A DNA stretch of 64,000 nt from Rhizobium vallis (lineage in GTDB: Bacteria > Pseudomonadota > Alphaproteobacteria > Rhizobiales > Rhizobiaceae): NCBI RefSeq assembly GCF_003985155.1, contig NZ_ML133687.1:434001-498000 (forward strand), given 5' to 3'. The notes beneath the pieces were generated by a model that worked only from the letters and a program-made list of their open reading frames with translations, was not told the DNA's origin and searched no databases. Position numbers and translations under genes: made by a program. Shown here piece by piece: positions 1 through 9,148 of the stretch. Numbering within the stretch: the stretch's first letter is position 1; each line of letters opens with the position of its first letter.

Positions 1-50
1 CTTGCGCCTTTGCAATGTCACCGGTGACTGAAGCAAATCGGGAAATCGGA

Positions 51-899
51 ATGGCCAAGCGGATAGAAAACTTCTCGGAAATCACAGATCACTATGATGT
101 GGTGCTCTGCGACGTCTGGGGCGTCGTTCACAACGGCGTCGATCCGTTCCCGAAGGCGGCCGCGGCCCTTGAAGCGGCTCGCAAGAGCGGTCTTGCCGTC
201 GTGCTCATCACCAATTCGCCGCGCCTTTCCTGGCAGGTGGTCGAGCAACTGCGCCAGATCGGCGTTCCCGACAGCGCCTATGACAGGATCGTCACCTCTG
301 GCGACGTCACGCGCGGGCTGATTGCCGAAGGGCCGAAGACGGTCTTTCTGCTCGGCCCCGAGCGCGACAAGGCGCTTCTCGAAGGCATCGGCGTTGAGCG
401 GCGGCCGGCGGGCGAAGCGCAGTCGCTCGTCTGCACCGGCTTTTTCGACGATGAGACCGAGAAGCCGGAGGATTACACCGACATGCTTCTCGATTTCAAA
501 GCGCGCGAGGTGCCGATGATCTGCGCCAATCCCGACCTCGTGGTCGAGCGCGGCCACCGCATCATTCCCTGCGCCGGCGCCATGGCCGCTTATTACGAGC
601 AGCTTGGCGGCAAGACCCGCATTGCCGGCAAGCCGCATCGGCCGATCTACGAGGCGACGCTTGCGGCGGCCCGCGAGCTTCGCGGCGATTTCCCGGTTGA
701 GCGCGTGCTGGCGATCGGCGACGGTATGCCGACGGATGTGCGCGGCGCCTTGAATTATGGGCTGGACCTCCTCTACATCAGCGGTGGTATCCACGCCAAG
801 GAATACACACTCGACGGTGAGACCGACGAGGCGATCCTCAACGCCTATCTCGAACGGGAAAAGGCCGCGCCGAGGTGGTGGATGCCGCGCCTTGCATAA
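51..899 (+). CDS. HAD superfamily class IIA hydrolase (TIGR01459-like)
   Basis: Putative cytosolic phosphatase of 282 residues. HAD motifs are in order: DVWG near residue 21 (nucleophile Asp), LITNS (motif II), the Lys of IAGKPH (motif III) and GDGMPTD near 223-229 (motif IV metal site). Class IIA members include NagD- and pyridoxal-phosphatase-like enzymes, but the substrate is not visible here. An in-frame ATG at 15 would add 12 residues; I prefer the ATG at 51 because MAKRIENFSEIT is a normal N terminus for the family. It lies 14 bp before ribF on the same strand and is probably co-transcribed with it. Confidence 0.85.
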   Translation: MAKRIENFSEITDHYDVVLCDVWGVVHNGVDPFPKAAAALEAARKSGLAVVLITNSPRLSWQVVEQLRQIGVPDSAYDRIVTSGDVTRGLIAEGPKTVFLLGPERDKALLEGIGVERRPAGEAQSLVCTGFFDDETEKPEDYTDMLLDFKAREVPMICANPDLVVERGHRIIPCAGAMAAYYEQLGGKTRIAGKPHRPIYEATLAAARELRGDFPVERVLAIGDGMPTDVRGALNYGLDLLYISGGIHAKEYTLDGETDEAILNAYLEREKAAPRWWMPRLA

Positions 900-913
900 A
901 GAGAAGCCAGCCG

Positions 914-1897
914 ATGACCGTTTTCCACCGCAATGAAACCCGGGATCCTTTGCCCGCCCATCTGAAGGGCGGCGTGATCGCCATCGGTAATTTCGACGGC
1001 GTGCACCGCGGCCATCAGTCGGTGCTGAACCGCGCGCTGGAGATTTCCAGGGCGCGCGGCATTCCCGCCCTCGTGCTCACCTTCGAGCCGCATCCGCGTA
1101 CGGTCTTCCGGCCGCAGACGCCGGTCTTCCGCCTGACGCCGGCGCCGCTGAAAGCCCGCATTCTGGAAACGCTGGGTTTCAACGCCGTCATCGAATATCC
1201 CTTCGACTACGAATTCTCGCAGCGCTCGGCCGAGGATTTCATCCATTCGATCCTGAAAGACTGGCTCGGCGCTTCCGAAGTCGTCACCGGCGTCGATTTC
1301 CATTTCGGCCGCGGCCGCGAGGGCGGTCCGGCCTTTCTCATGGATGCCGGCCGCACCTATGGTTTCGGCGTCACCCTGATTGATGCCTTCCGTGACGAAA
1401 ATGCCGATGTTGTCTCCTCGAGCCATATTCGCGCGCTGCTGAAGGACGGCAATGTCAGCGAAGTCGCCGGCATGCTGGGTTACCGCTATACTGTCGAGGC
1501 CGAAGTGATCGACGGCGAAAAGCTCGGCCGGCAGCTCGGCTTTCCCACGGCCAACATGCGCCTGCCGCCGGAAACCGATCTCGCCGCCGGCATCTACGCC
1601 GTCCGATTCCGGCTTCAGGACGGAACGCTCTACGATGCCGTCGCAAGCTACGGCCGCCGCCCGACGGTCACGGAAAACGGTGCGCCGCTGCTCGAAACCT
1701 ATCTTTTCGACTTCAGCGGCGATCTCTACGGCCAGCTCTGCGCCGTCTCTTTCTTTGGCTATCTCCGCCCGGAGCTGAAATTCGACGGTCTCGCTCCGCT
1801 CGTCGCCCAGATCAAGCGCGACGAGGAGGAGGCGAGGGCACTGCTGGCGGGTGTGGTGCCGCTCGGCGAACTCGATCGGAAGCTCTGCTTTTCCTGA
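914..1897 (+). CDS. ribF: Bifunctional riboflavin kinase / FAD synthetase
   Basis: Makes FMN from riboflavin and then FAD from FMN. The 327-residue protein has an N-terminal nucleotidyltransferase with the GNFDGVHRGH motif near residue 25. The C-terminal riboflavin kinase domain carries GRQLGFPTANM near residue 205. This is the usual two-domain length. The start is the ATG at 914, since an upstream in-frame ATG at 875 lies inside the HAD gene. The gene sits between the HAD hydrolase and ileS, a common neighbourhood for ribF in proteobacteria. Confidence 0.95.
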   Translation: MTVFHRNETRDPLPAHLKGGVIAIGNFDGVHRGHQSVLNRALEISRARGIPALVLTFEPHPRTVFRPQTPVFRLTPAPLKARILETLGFNAVIEYPFDYEFSQRSAEDFIHSILKDWLGASEVVTGVDFHFGRGREGGPAFLMDAGRTYGFGVTLIDAFRDENADVVSSSHIRALLKDGNVSEVAGMLGYRYTVEAEVIDGEKLGRQLGFPTANMRLPPETDLAAGIYAVRFRLQDGTLYDAVASYGRRPTVTENGAPLLETYLFDFSGDLYGQLCAVSFFGYLRPELKFDGLAPLVAQIKRDEEEARALLAGVVPLGELDRKLCFS

Positions 1898-2055
1898 GGT
1901 CTGCCTCAGCTCGGAATTGTCGGAGCACAAACCAGATTCAGCCGCGCCTCGGGATCGCATGCAGGTAATTTCTTCTCTTCCTTTTCCCGGCAAAAACGCC
2001 TATGAACCGGCGCTATGACGAAATTTCGGCTGGCGATTACGATACGAATTATCGG

Positions 2056-2119
2056 CCCGGCCTTCCGCGCGCGCTAAGCGGCCGGGAGGTCCGGGTTTTC
2101 GGCGCTTGCGAGCAAGCGC
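2056..2119 (+). other. Paired hairpins in the ileS leader
   Basis: The 287-bp gap between ribF and ileS holds two consecutive inverted repeats. The first is CCCGGCC (2056-2062) with GGCCGGG (2080-2086). The second is GCGCTTGC (2102-2109) with GCAAGCGC (2112-2119). The open frame continues upstream of the ileS start through them, but translation from 2002 is unlikely. They could be a leader structure or a ribF terminator. No T-box or known riboswitch is recognisable and there is no T tract. Confidence 0.35.
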
Positions 2120-2184
2120 TTCCGCCGCCACCTATTTTCACGCCCGTTGCGCCCTTCCTGGGCCGCCAGAAACGATTGTCACAC

Positions 2185-5100
2185 ATGACCGAAACAGCCG
2201 ATAAGATCGACTACTCGAAGACCCTCTACCTGCCTGAAACGGATTTCCCGATGCGCGCCGGCCTGCCGCAGAAGGAGCCGGAACTCGTTGCCCGCTGGCA
2301 GGAGATGGATCTCTACAAGAAATTGCGCGCCTCCGCCGCCGGCCGGGAAAAGTTCGTCCTGCACGACGGCCCGCCCTACGCCAATGGCAACATCCATATC
2401 GGCCACGCGCTGAACAAGATCCTCAAGGACGTCATCAACCGTTCGTTCCAGATGCGCGGCTACGACGCCAATTACGTGCCGGGCTGGGATTGCCACGGCC
2501 TGCCGATCGAATGGAAGATCGAGGAAGAAAACTATCGCGCCAAGGGCAGGGCCAAGCCTGACCTGACCGAGCCGTCGGCGATGATCGAATTCCGCCGCGA
2601 GTGCCGCGCCTATGCCGAAAAGTGGATCGCTGTCCAGGGCGGTGAATTCCAGCGCCTCGGCATCGTTGGCGATTTCGAAAATCCGTACCTGACGATGAAC
2701 TTCCACGCGGAAAGCCGTATCGCCGGCGAGCTCCTGAAGATCGCCAGGAGCGGCCAGCTCTATCGCGGCTCCAAGCCGATCATGTGGTCGGTGGTCGAGC
2801 GCACTGCGCTGGCGGAAGCCGAAGTCGAGTATCACGACTATGAGTCGGACACGATCTGGGTGAAGTTCCCGGTCGTTGGGGTCGTTGAGTACAAGCATCC
2901 GGACGGGCGGATGTACCATGACGTTTCGCTGGAAGAGGCGAAGGCCGTTGACGCGTCGGCCGTCTCTTATCGTGAACAGTCAATGCGGAACCGTGATCTC
3001 CTTGGTGCCTCAATTGTCATCTGGACGACCACGCCTTGGACGATCCCAGGCAATCGAGCGATCGCTTATTCGCCCAAGGTAGCCTATGGCCTCTACGAGG
3101 TGACCGCAGCGCAGAACGATTTCGGTCCGCGGCCCGGCGAGAAACTAATCCTTGCCGATGCCTTGGCCGCGGATGCATTTGCAAAAGCAAAATTGGAGTT
3201 CAGACGTCTGCGTGAGGTCTCGCAGTCCGATTTTGCCGAGATTTCCCGTGTGGAACATCCTTTGAAGGGGTTGGGCGACGGTTACAACTTTACCGTCCCG
3301 CTGCTGACCGGCGATCATGTCACTGACGACGCCGGTACCGGTTTCGTCCACACGGCGCCGAGCCACGGCCGTGAAGACTTTGATGTCTGGATGGCGCATG
3401 CCAGGGTTCTGGAAGAAGATGGCATCGAGACCAAGATCCCGTTCCCGGTTGACGACGGCGGCTTCTACACATCAGATGCTCCCGGCCTGGAAGGCGCGCG
3501 CGTCATCGACGACAACGGCAAGAAGGGCGATGCCAACGACCGCGTCATCAAGGCGCTGATCGAGCGCAACGCGCTCTTTGCCCGCGGTCGCCTGAAGCAC
3601 CAGTATCCGCATTCCTGGCGCTCCAAGAAGCCTGTCATTTTCCGCAACACGCCGCAGTGGTTCGTCTATATGGACAAGACGCTGCCTGATGGAACGACGC
3701 TGCGCGCCCGTGCGCTGAGCGCCATCGATGACACGCGTTTCGTCCCGGCTGCCGGCCAGAACCGTCTGCGTGCCATGATCGAACAGCGCCCGGACTGGGT
3801 TCTTTCTCGTCAGCGCGCCTGGGGCGTGCCGATCTGCGTCTTCGTCGATGAGCAGGGCGAAGTTCTGCAGGACGATGCCGTCAATCAGCGCATCCTCGAT
3901 GCTTTCGATGCCGAGGGTGCTGACGCCTGGTTCGCCGAAGGCGCCAAGGAGCGATTCCTCGGCAACGAGCATGACCCGGCCAAGTGGTCGCAAGTCATGG
4001 ATATCCTCGACGTCTGGTTCGACTCGGGCTCGACGCACACCTTCACGCTGGAAGACCGCCCAGACCTGAAATGGCCGGCCGATCTCTATCTCGAGGGTTC
4101 AGACCAGCATCGCGGCTGGTTCCATTCCTCGCTGTTGGAATCGGCGGCGACGCGTGGCCGTGCGCCTTACGACACCGTTCTCACCCATGGCTTCACCATG
4201 GACGAGAAGGGCGAGAAGATGTCGAAGTCGAAGGGCAACGTCACAGCACCGCAGGAAGTCATGAAGGATGCCGGCGCCGACATCCTGCGTCTCTGGGTCA
4301 TGACGTCTGACTATGCCGATGACCTGCGCGTCGGCAAGACGATCATCCAGACCAATGTCGATGCCTATCGCAAGCTGCGCAACACCATCCGCTGGATGCT
4401 GGGCACGCTGGCGCACGACAAGGGCGAGGTCATCGCGCTTGCCGATCTGCCGGAGCTCGAGCAGCTGATGCTGCACCGCCTCTCCGAGCTCGATCAGCTC
4501 GTGCGCGAAAACTATGACGCCTTCGACTTCAAGAAGATCGCCCGTGCATTGATCGACTTTGCAAATGTCGAGCTCTCGGCCTTCTACTTCGACGTCCGCA
4601 AGGATGCGCTCTATTGCGATGCGCCCTCCAGCCTTCGCCGCCGTTCGGCCCTCTATGTCATCCGCATGATCTTCGATTGCATGGTGACCTGGCTTGCGCC
4701 GATGCTGCCCTTCACGACCGAAGAGGCATGGCTCTCGCGCAATCCCTCGGCCGTCTCGGTGCATCTGGAGCAGTTCGCCCCGGTCGCCAGGGAATGGCGC
4801 AACGAGGCGCTCGCGGAAAAGTGGAAGAAGATCCGCGCGATCCGCAGCGTCGTGACGGGCGCTCTCGAAATCGAGCGCAAGGACAAGCGTATCGGTTCGT
4901 CGCTGGAAGCGGCCCCCGTCGTCCATGTCGCCGATGCGGAATTGCGCAAAGCGCTTGAAGGCCAAGACTTCAGCGAAGTCTGCATCACCTCAGGCATCAC
5001 GATCGAGGCGAGCGCCGGCCCGGCCGACGCCTTCCGGCTGCCTGAAGTGTCCGAAGTCGCGGTCGTTCCCAAGCTTGCCGAAGGCGTGAAATGCGCCCGT

Positions 5101-5199
5101 TCCTGGCGCATCACCACCGATGTTGGGTCCGATCCGGAATATCCGGATGTCTCGGCGCGTGACGCTGCGGCACTGCGCGAACTCGGCATCCCAGCCTGA
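2185..5199 (+). CDS. ileS: Isoleucine--tRNA ligase
   Basis: Class I aminoacyl-tRNA synthetase charging tRNA-Ile, 1004 residues. HIGH is at residues 71-74 and KMSKS at 678-682. The large CP1 editing domain between them includes [11 protein letters not shown] and the [12 protein letters not shown] motif. The C terminus keeps only one Cys (KCARSW) where E. coli IleS has a zinc finger, as in many alphaproteobacteria. The frame is open 61 codons further upstream, but [18 protein letters not shown] is the family-like N terminus. Codon use inside the editing domain (about 2870-3310) looks less GC-biased than the flanks. Confidence 0.97.
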   Translation: MTETADKIDYSKTLYLPETDFPMRAGLPQKEPELVARWQEMDLYKKLRASAAGREKFVLHDGPPYANGNIHIGHALNKILKDVINRSFQMRGYDANYVPGWDCHGLPIEWKIEEENYRAKGRAKPDLTEPSAMIEFRRECRAYAEKWIAVQGGEFQRLGIVGDFENPYLTMNFHAESRIAGELLKIARSGQLYRGSKPIMWSVVERTALAEAEVEYHDYESDTIWVKFPVVGVVEYKHPDGRMYHDVSLEEAKAVDASAVSYREQSMRNRDLLGASIVIWTTTPWTIPGNRAIAYSPKVAYGLYEVTAAQNDFGPRPGEKLILADALAADAFAKAKLEFRRLREVSQSDFAEISRVEHPLKGLGDGYNFTVPLLTGDHVTDDAGTGFVHTAPSHGREDFDVWMAHARVLEEDGIETKIPFPVDDGGFYTSDAPGLEGARVIDDNGKKGDANDRVIKALIERNALFARGRLKHQYPHSWRSKKPVIFRNTPQWFVYMDKTLPDGTTLRARALSAIDDTRFVPAAGQNRLRAMIEQRPDWVLSRQRAWGVPICVFVDEQGEVLQDDAVNQRILDAFDAEGADAWFAEGAKERFLGNEHDPAKWSQVMDILDVWFDSGSTHTFTLEDRPDLKWPADLYLEGSDQHRGWFHSSLLESAATRGRAPYDTVLTHGFTMDEKGEKMSKSKGNVTAPQEVMKDAGADILRLWVMTSDYADDLRVGKTIIQTNVDAYRKLRNTIRWMLGTLAHDKGEVIALADLPELEQLMLHRLSELDQLVRENYDAFDFKKIARALIDFANVELSAFYFDVRKDALYCDAPSSLRRRSALYVIRMIFDCMVTWLAPMLPFTTEEAWLSRNPSAVSVHLEQFAPVAREWRNEALAEKWKKIRAIRSVVTGALEIERKDKRIGSSLEAAPVVHVADAELRKALEGQDFSEVCITSGITIEASAGPADAFRLPEVSEVAVVPKLAEGVKCARSWRITTDVGSDPEYPDVSARDAAALRELGIPA

Positions 5200-5330
5200 A
5201 GATATTTCCCGGGTGAATTGCCTTTTCGCGGTTCATCCGGTAAAAGCTGCCTGAAAATGGCCGGATTTTTGCGTCAGGGGGACGGTTGTCCGGTTGGGCA
5301 ACGATTGCACCGGTGTCTGGAAGGGTTTTC

Positions 5331-5960
5331 ATGTTCGCAACGCATTGGTTCCGTATGGGCGCCTGCCTGTCTGTTGTCATGGCGGGATGCTCCTTGGTGT
5401 CCAGTTGCGCCAGCAGCCCGACCTACGGCACCGGCAAGACCGCCGTGGAGCAGCTGACCGACGATCTCGGCCAGTCCGTGTCGCTGACCGGACCGGACCC
5501 GAAGAACAAGGGCGTCAAATATACGCCACGCCCGACGCTGGTGATGCCGGCCCAGGGGCAGAAGGAGACCCTCGTTGCGCCGCAGCCGACGGTCGCCAAC
5601 AAGGACAATCCGCAGTGGCTTGAATCGCCGGAGGAAACCCGTGCCCGCCTCGTTTCCGAGGCTGACCAGAACTCGGACAATCCGAATTACCGCTCGCCGC
5701 TGGCAAGCTCCGCGATCGAAGGCGGCCGGCGCACAACGGAAGCACAGACTCAGGCCTATCGTGAAGCGCGCGCCCTGCAGAAGGGCTCCTATATCGATCA
5801 GCGCCGCTCCATCTCCGATCCGCCGACCGGTTACCGCACCGTCGACGATCCGGCAAAGCTCGACGATCTCGGCGAACCCGAGCTCAAGAAGCAGAAGAAG
5901 CGCAAGAAGGACGCGGCGATCGCCAACAGCGGCAAACAGTGGTGGAACCTCCTGCAATAG
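5331..5960 (+). CDS. Putative lipoprotein of unknown function
   Basis: A 209-residue protein with an N-terminal signal sequence and lipobox-like cysteines (VVMAGC, LVSSC) within the first 26 residues, suggesting export and lipid anchoring. The rest is polar and low in hydrophobic segments, and ends in a Lys-rich stretch followed by QWWNLLQ. No catalytic motif is recognisable. An in-frame start at 5286 would add residues ahead of the signal peptide, so 5331 is preferred. It follows ileS on the same strand after 131 bp. Function unknown. Confidence 0.65.
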   Translation: MFATHWFRMGACLSVVMAGCSLVSSCASSPTYGTGKTAVEQLTDDLGQSVSLTGPDPKNKGVKYTPRPTLVMPAQGQKETLVAPQPTVANKDNPQWLESPEETRARLVSEADQNSDNPNYRSPLASSAIEGGRRTTEAQTQAYREARALQKGSYIDQRRSISDPPTGYRTVDDPAKLDDLGEPELKKQKKRKKDAAIANSGKQWWNLLQ

Positions 5961-6039
5961 TAGGTTTCCTCGACCCATCGGCGCGAACCGGAGAGCCGGG
6001 CGCGCGGCCAAAGATGGCGCTGCCGCGCAGACGCTGAGG

Positions 6040-6513
6040 TTACGGCGTCTCTCTCTTTTGCGAAAAGAACCTTCTCAACATTTCGGCGGACTGGACCTCG
6101 TTGAAGCCTGAATAGACCTCAGGCGCGTGATGACAGGTCGGTTGCGCATAGAATCGCACGCCGTTGTCGACGGCACCGCCTTTCGGATCCTCGGCGCCGT
6201 AGTAGAGCCGCCGGATGCGCGCAAACGAGATGGCTGCCGCGCACATGGTGCAAGGCTCCAGCGTCACATAAAGATCGGCGCCGGCAAGCCGCTCCTGCCC
6301 GAGCGCTTCGCAAGCGAGCCGGATGGCGACGATTTCGGCGTGCGCGGTGACGTCTTTCAGCTCGCGCGTACGGTTTCCGGAGCGTGAAACGGCAATATCG
6401 TCGATGACGACGACGGCGCCGATCGGCACCTCGCCGCGCTCTTCGGCTGCCCGCGCTTCGTGAAGCGCCATCTCCATGAAACGATTTGTCTTCACGATCG
6501 CAAGAATTTCCAC
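6040..6513 (-). CDS. tadA: tRNA adenosine(34) deaminase
   Basis: Deaminates A34 to inosine in the anticodon of tRNA-Arg(ACG). The 157-residue protein carries the zinc and catalytic signature of the cytidine/deoxycytidylate deaminase fold: HAE at residues 58-60 and PCTMC at 87-91. A later ATG (MEMALHEA) could also serve as start. It is transcribed away from the pseudouridine synthase gene, and the two divergent genes share a 54-bp gap. Confidence 0.93.
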   Translation of the reverse strand: MEILAIVKTNRFMEMALHEARAAEERGEVPIGAVVVIDDIAVSRSGNRTRELKDVTAHAEIVAIRLACEALGQERLAGADLYVTLEPCTMCAAAISFARIRRLYYGAEDPKGGAVDNGVRFYAQPTCHHAPEVYSGFNEVQSAEMLRRFFSQKRETP

Positions 6514-6567
6514 TTAACCGCAGATGCGTGACCTGATAGACAGGCCCAAAAGGCAGGCAAACAACAA

Positions 6568-8592
6568 ATGACAACCAAAGACAAGCCAAAACGCCCGGGC
6601 GCAAAGCCCTTTTCTCGGGATGCCGGCGCTAAAGCCGGTCCCAAGGCTGGCAGCGCGAAGCCGGCAAAGGCTGCCGCCGCGGGCTCGGTCGCGGCCGGGA
6701 CCGATGGCGAGGCCAAGGCCGAACGCATCTCCAAGGTGATGGCGCGCGCCGGCGTTGCCTCGCGCCGCGACATCGAACGCATGATCATGGAAGGCCGTGT
6801 GACGCTGAACGGCAGGGTTCTCGAAACCCCCGTCGTCAATGTCACGCTCACCGACCGGATCGAGGTCGACGGCGTGCCGATCCGCGGCATCGAGCGCACC
6901 AGGCTGTGGCTTTATCACAAGCCCGCGGGCCTCGTGACCACCAATGCCGATCCGGAAGGCCGCGCGACCGTTTTCGACAACCTGCCGGAAGAGCTGCCGC
7001 GCGTCATGTCGATCGGCCGGCTCGACATCAACACCGAAGGCCTGCTGCTGCTGACCAATGACGGCGGTCTCGCCCGCGCGCTCGAACTGCCGGCGACCGG
7101 CTGGCTGCGCCGCTACCGTGTCCGCGCTCATGGCGAGATCGATCAGGACGCGCTCGACAAGCTGAAAGACGGTATCGCCGTCGACGGCGTGCTCTATGGT
7201 TCGATCGAGGCGACGCTCGACCGCACTCAAGGATCGAACGTCTGGATCACCATGGGCTTGCGCGAAGGCAAGAACCGCGAAATCAAGAACGTGCTCGGCG
7301 CGCTCGGTCTCGACGTCAACCGCCTGATCCGCATTTCCTATGGCCCGTTCCAGCTTGGCGACTTGCCGGAAGGCCATGTCATCGAGGTGCGCGGCCGCAC
7401 GCTGCGCGACCAGCTCGGCCCGCGCCTCATCGAGGAAGCGAAGGCCAATTTCGACGCGCCGATCTACAATGCGCCGGCCGTCGCCGCTGAAGAAGAGGCA
7501 GAGCCGGCAGCCCCTGAAAAGCGCGAGCGTCCGCGCCGCGATGAGGACAAGCGCGAACGGGCGCTGAGCCGTCTCGATACCAAGCGCGACGACCGCCATG
7601 GCGGCGGGCGCCGGGATGACGATCGCCGCGACGGCGGCCGCAGGGATGACGACAAGCCGAAGCGTCCCCAGCCGCTCGGTCAGCGCCGCAGCGCCAATGT
7701 CTGGATGGCGCCGGGCGCCCGTCCGCTCGGTGAAAAGGCGGCGGCGAAAGCCGCTAAGAATGCGCAGACCGCGCGCAAGCGGGGCGAGCTGGCGCCGGCG
7801 AAGAACACGGGTTTCGACCGCATCGAGGATCGCCCGCGCACGCAGGTGAACCGTGTGCGCGAAGAGGATGGCGAATGGATCCGCTCGAGCGAGCCGCCCC
7901 GTCGCAAGGATGAGGGCGAAGGCTCAGATCGCAAGCGCTCCTTCGGTGATCGCCCCGCCCGTGAAGACCGCGGTTTTGGCGACCGCCCGGCGCGCGGCGA
8001 ACGCCGCCCCCGCGAAGGCGGTGACGAACGCCCGCGCACCAGAAGCGCCGCCGGCGAAGGCCGTTCGGAGCGTCCGCGCGGCGACCGGCCTTTCGGTGAT
8101 CGTCCCTCGCGTGGAGATCGCCCCTTCGGCGACAAGCCGCGTGGTGATCGCAGGCCGCGTGCGGATGGTGACGAGCGTCCCCGCGCATCAAGAGCGTCCA
8201 CCGGTGAGGCCCGTTCGGAGCGTCCGCGCGGCGATCGGCCTTTCGGTGATCGTCCTTCGCGTGGTGACCGCCCGTTCGGCGACAAGCCGCGCGGGGATCG
8301 CCGGCCGCGCGAGGACGGCGACGAACGTCCCCGCGCTGCCAGAACGTCCGCCGGCGAGGGCCGCTCCGAGCGTCCACGCGGTGAAAGATCGTTCGGCGAA
8401 AAGCCTTCGGGTGATAAGCCACGCGGCAAGGGCTTTGCGGGCAAGCCCGGCGGGCCCAAGAGTTTTTCCGGCAAGCCCAAGGGCGCCAAACCGGGCGGTG
8501 ACAGGCCGGGCGGCGACAGGCCTGCGGGCGGGCCGTCCAAAGGTGGTGCTAGAGGAAAGGGAATGACGCGCGGTGCGGATCGTCGGCGGTGA
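6568..8592 (+). CDS. rluB: RluB/RsuA-family 23S rRNA pseudouridine synthase with long Arg/Asp/Gly-rich tail
   Basis: Isomerises a uridine in rRNA. A basic N terminus leads into an S4 RNA-binding domain (about 52-100), then the RsuA-type catalytic domain with GRLDINTEGLLLLTND, where D153 is the likely catalytic Asp. The core ends near residue 290. The following 380 or so residues are charged, disordered-looking and repetitive (RPRGDRPFGD-type blocks), and include a 50-residue unit repeated in tandem. Typical RluB proteins are 250-330 residues, so this one is about twice as long. The stop overlaps the rsmD start by 20 bp, implying translational coupling. Confidence 0.9.
   Translation: MTTKDKPKRPGAKPFSRDAGAKAGPKAGSAKPAKAAAAGSVAAGTDGEAKAERISKVMARAGVASRRDIERMIMEGRVTLNGRVLETPVVNVTLTDRIEVDGVPIRGIERTRLWLYHKPAGLVTTNADPEGRATVFDNLPEELPRVMSIGRLDINTEGLLLLTNDGGLARALELPATGWLRRYRVRAHGEIDQDALDKLKDGIAVDGVLYGSIEATLDRTQGSNVWITMGLREGKNREIKNVLGALGLDVNRLIRISYGPFQLGDLPEGHVIEVRGRTLRDQLGPRLIEEAKANFDAPIYNAPAVAAEEEAEPAAPEKRERPRRDEDKRERALSRLDTKRDDRHGGGRRDDDRRDGGRRDDDKPKRPQPLGQRRSANVWMAPGARPLGEKAAAKAAKNAQTARKRGELAPAKNTGFDRIEDRPRTQVNRVREEDGEWIRSSEPPRRKDEGEGSDRKRSFGDRPAREDRGFGDRPARGERRPREGGDERPRTRSAAGEGRSERPRGDRPFGDRPSRGDRPFGDKPRGDRRPRADGDERPRASRASTGEARSERPRGDRPFGDRPSRGDRPFGDKPRGDRRPREDGDERPRAARTSAGEGRSERPRGERSFGEKPSGDKPRGKGFAGKPGGPKSFSGKPKGAKPGGDRPGGDRPAGGPSKGGARGKGMTRGADRRR
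8061..8400 (+). repeat. 150-bp tandem repeat inside rluB tail
   Basis: Three successive copies begin at 8061, 8211 and 8361 (CCGTTCGGAG, CCGTTCGGAG, CCGCTCCGAG). The period is 150 bp, or 50 codons. The first two copies are near identical over their whole length and the third is truncated and diverged. The repeat is in frame and encodes Arg/Asp/Gly/Pro-rich sequence. Confidence 0.85.
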
Positions 8593-9133
8593 GTTTCGCG
8601 GACGGCCTCTCGCCGTGCCAAAATCCAACGACATCCGGCCGACTGCCGACCGGACGCGCGAGAGCCTGTTCAATATTTTGAGCCATGCCTATCCGGATTG
8701 CGTCGATGGCACCCGGATCCTCGATCTTTTCGCCGGAACCGGCGCCGTCGGCCTGGAAGCTGTTTCGCGCGGCTGTCGCCATGCGCTCTTCGTCGAAAAC
8801 AGCGTCGAGGGCAGGGCGTTGCTCTGGGAGAACATCGATGCGCTCGGCCTGCACGGCCGCACGCGCATCCTGCGCCGGGATGCGACCGATCTCGGCAGCG
8901 TCGGCAATCTCGAACCTTTTGACGTGCTCTTTGCCGACCCGCCCTATGGCAAGGGGCTCGGCGAGAAGGCGATGGCTGCAGCCGCCGAGGGCGGCTGGCT
9001 ACGGGTAGGCGCGATCGCGGTGCTCGAGGAGCGTGCCGATGTTGTCGTTTCCGTCCATCCTTCCTATGTTTTCCTCGAAAGCCGCATCTTCGGGGATACG
9101 AGGGTGCATTTCTTCCGATATCAGCCGCAATAA
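8573..9133 (+). CDS. rsmD: 16S rRNA (guanine(966)-N2)-methyltransferase
   Basis: Methylates G966 of 16S rRNA with S-adenosylmethionine. The 186 residues include MRIVGGEFRGR at the N terminus, the SAM-binding LDLFAGTGAVGLEA near residues 49-62 and the catalytic DPPYG motif near 124-128. The start is the GTG at 8573, preceded by AGAGGAAAGG within the end of rluB. Pairing with an rRNA pseudouridine synthase suggests a small ribosome-maturation unit. Confidence 0.95.
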   Translation: MRIVGGEFRGRPLAVPKSNDIRPTADRTRESLFNILSHAYPDCVDGTRILDLFAGTGAVGLEAVSRGCRHALFVENSVEGRALLWENIDALGLHGRTRILRRDATDLGSVGNLEPFDVLFADPPYGKGLGEKAMAAAAEGGWLRVGAIAVLEERADVVVSVHPSYVFLESRIFGDTRVHFFRYQPQ

Positions 9134-9148
9134 GCGCGAGGACGGGGC

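Noticed and set aside
2002..2184. Upstream extension of the ileS frame
   Set aside because: The extra 61 residues contain Pro/Arg-rich sequence that does not match IleS N termini, and the [10 protein letters not shown] start at 2185 fits the family.
8061..8400. Regular repeats considered as a CRISPR array
   Set aside because: The 150-bp units are in frame inside rluB and near identical throughout, without variable spacers.
7680..8621. 313-codon antisense frame over the rluB tail
   Set aside because: The repetitive Arg/Ser/Pro content is the complement of the tandem repeat, not a gene.
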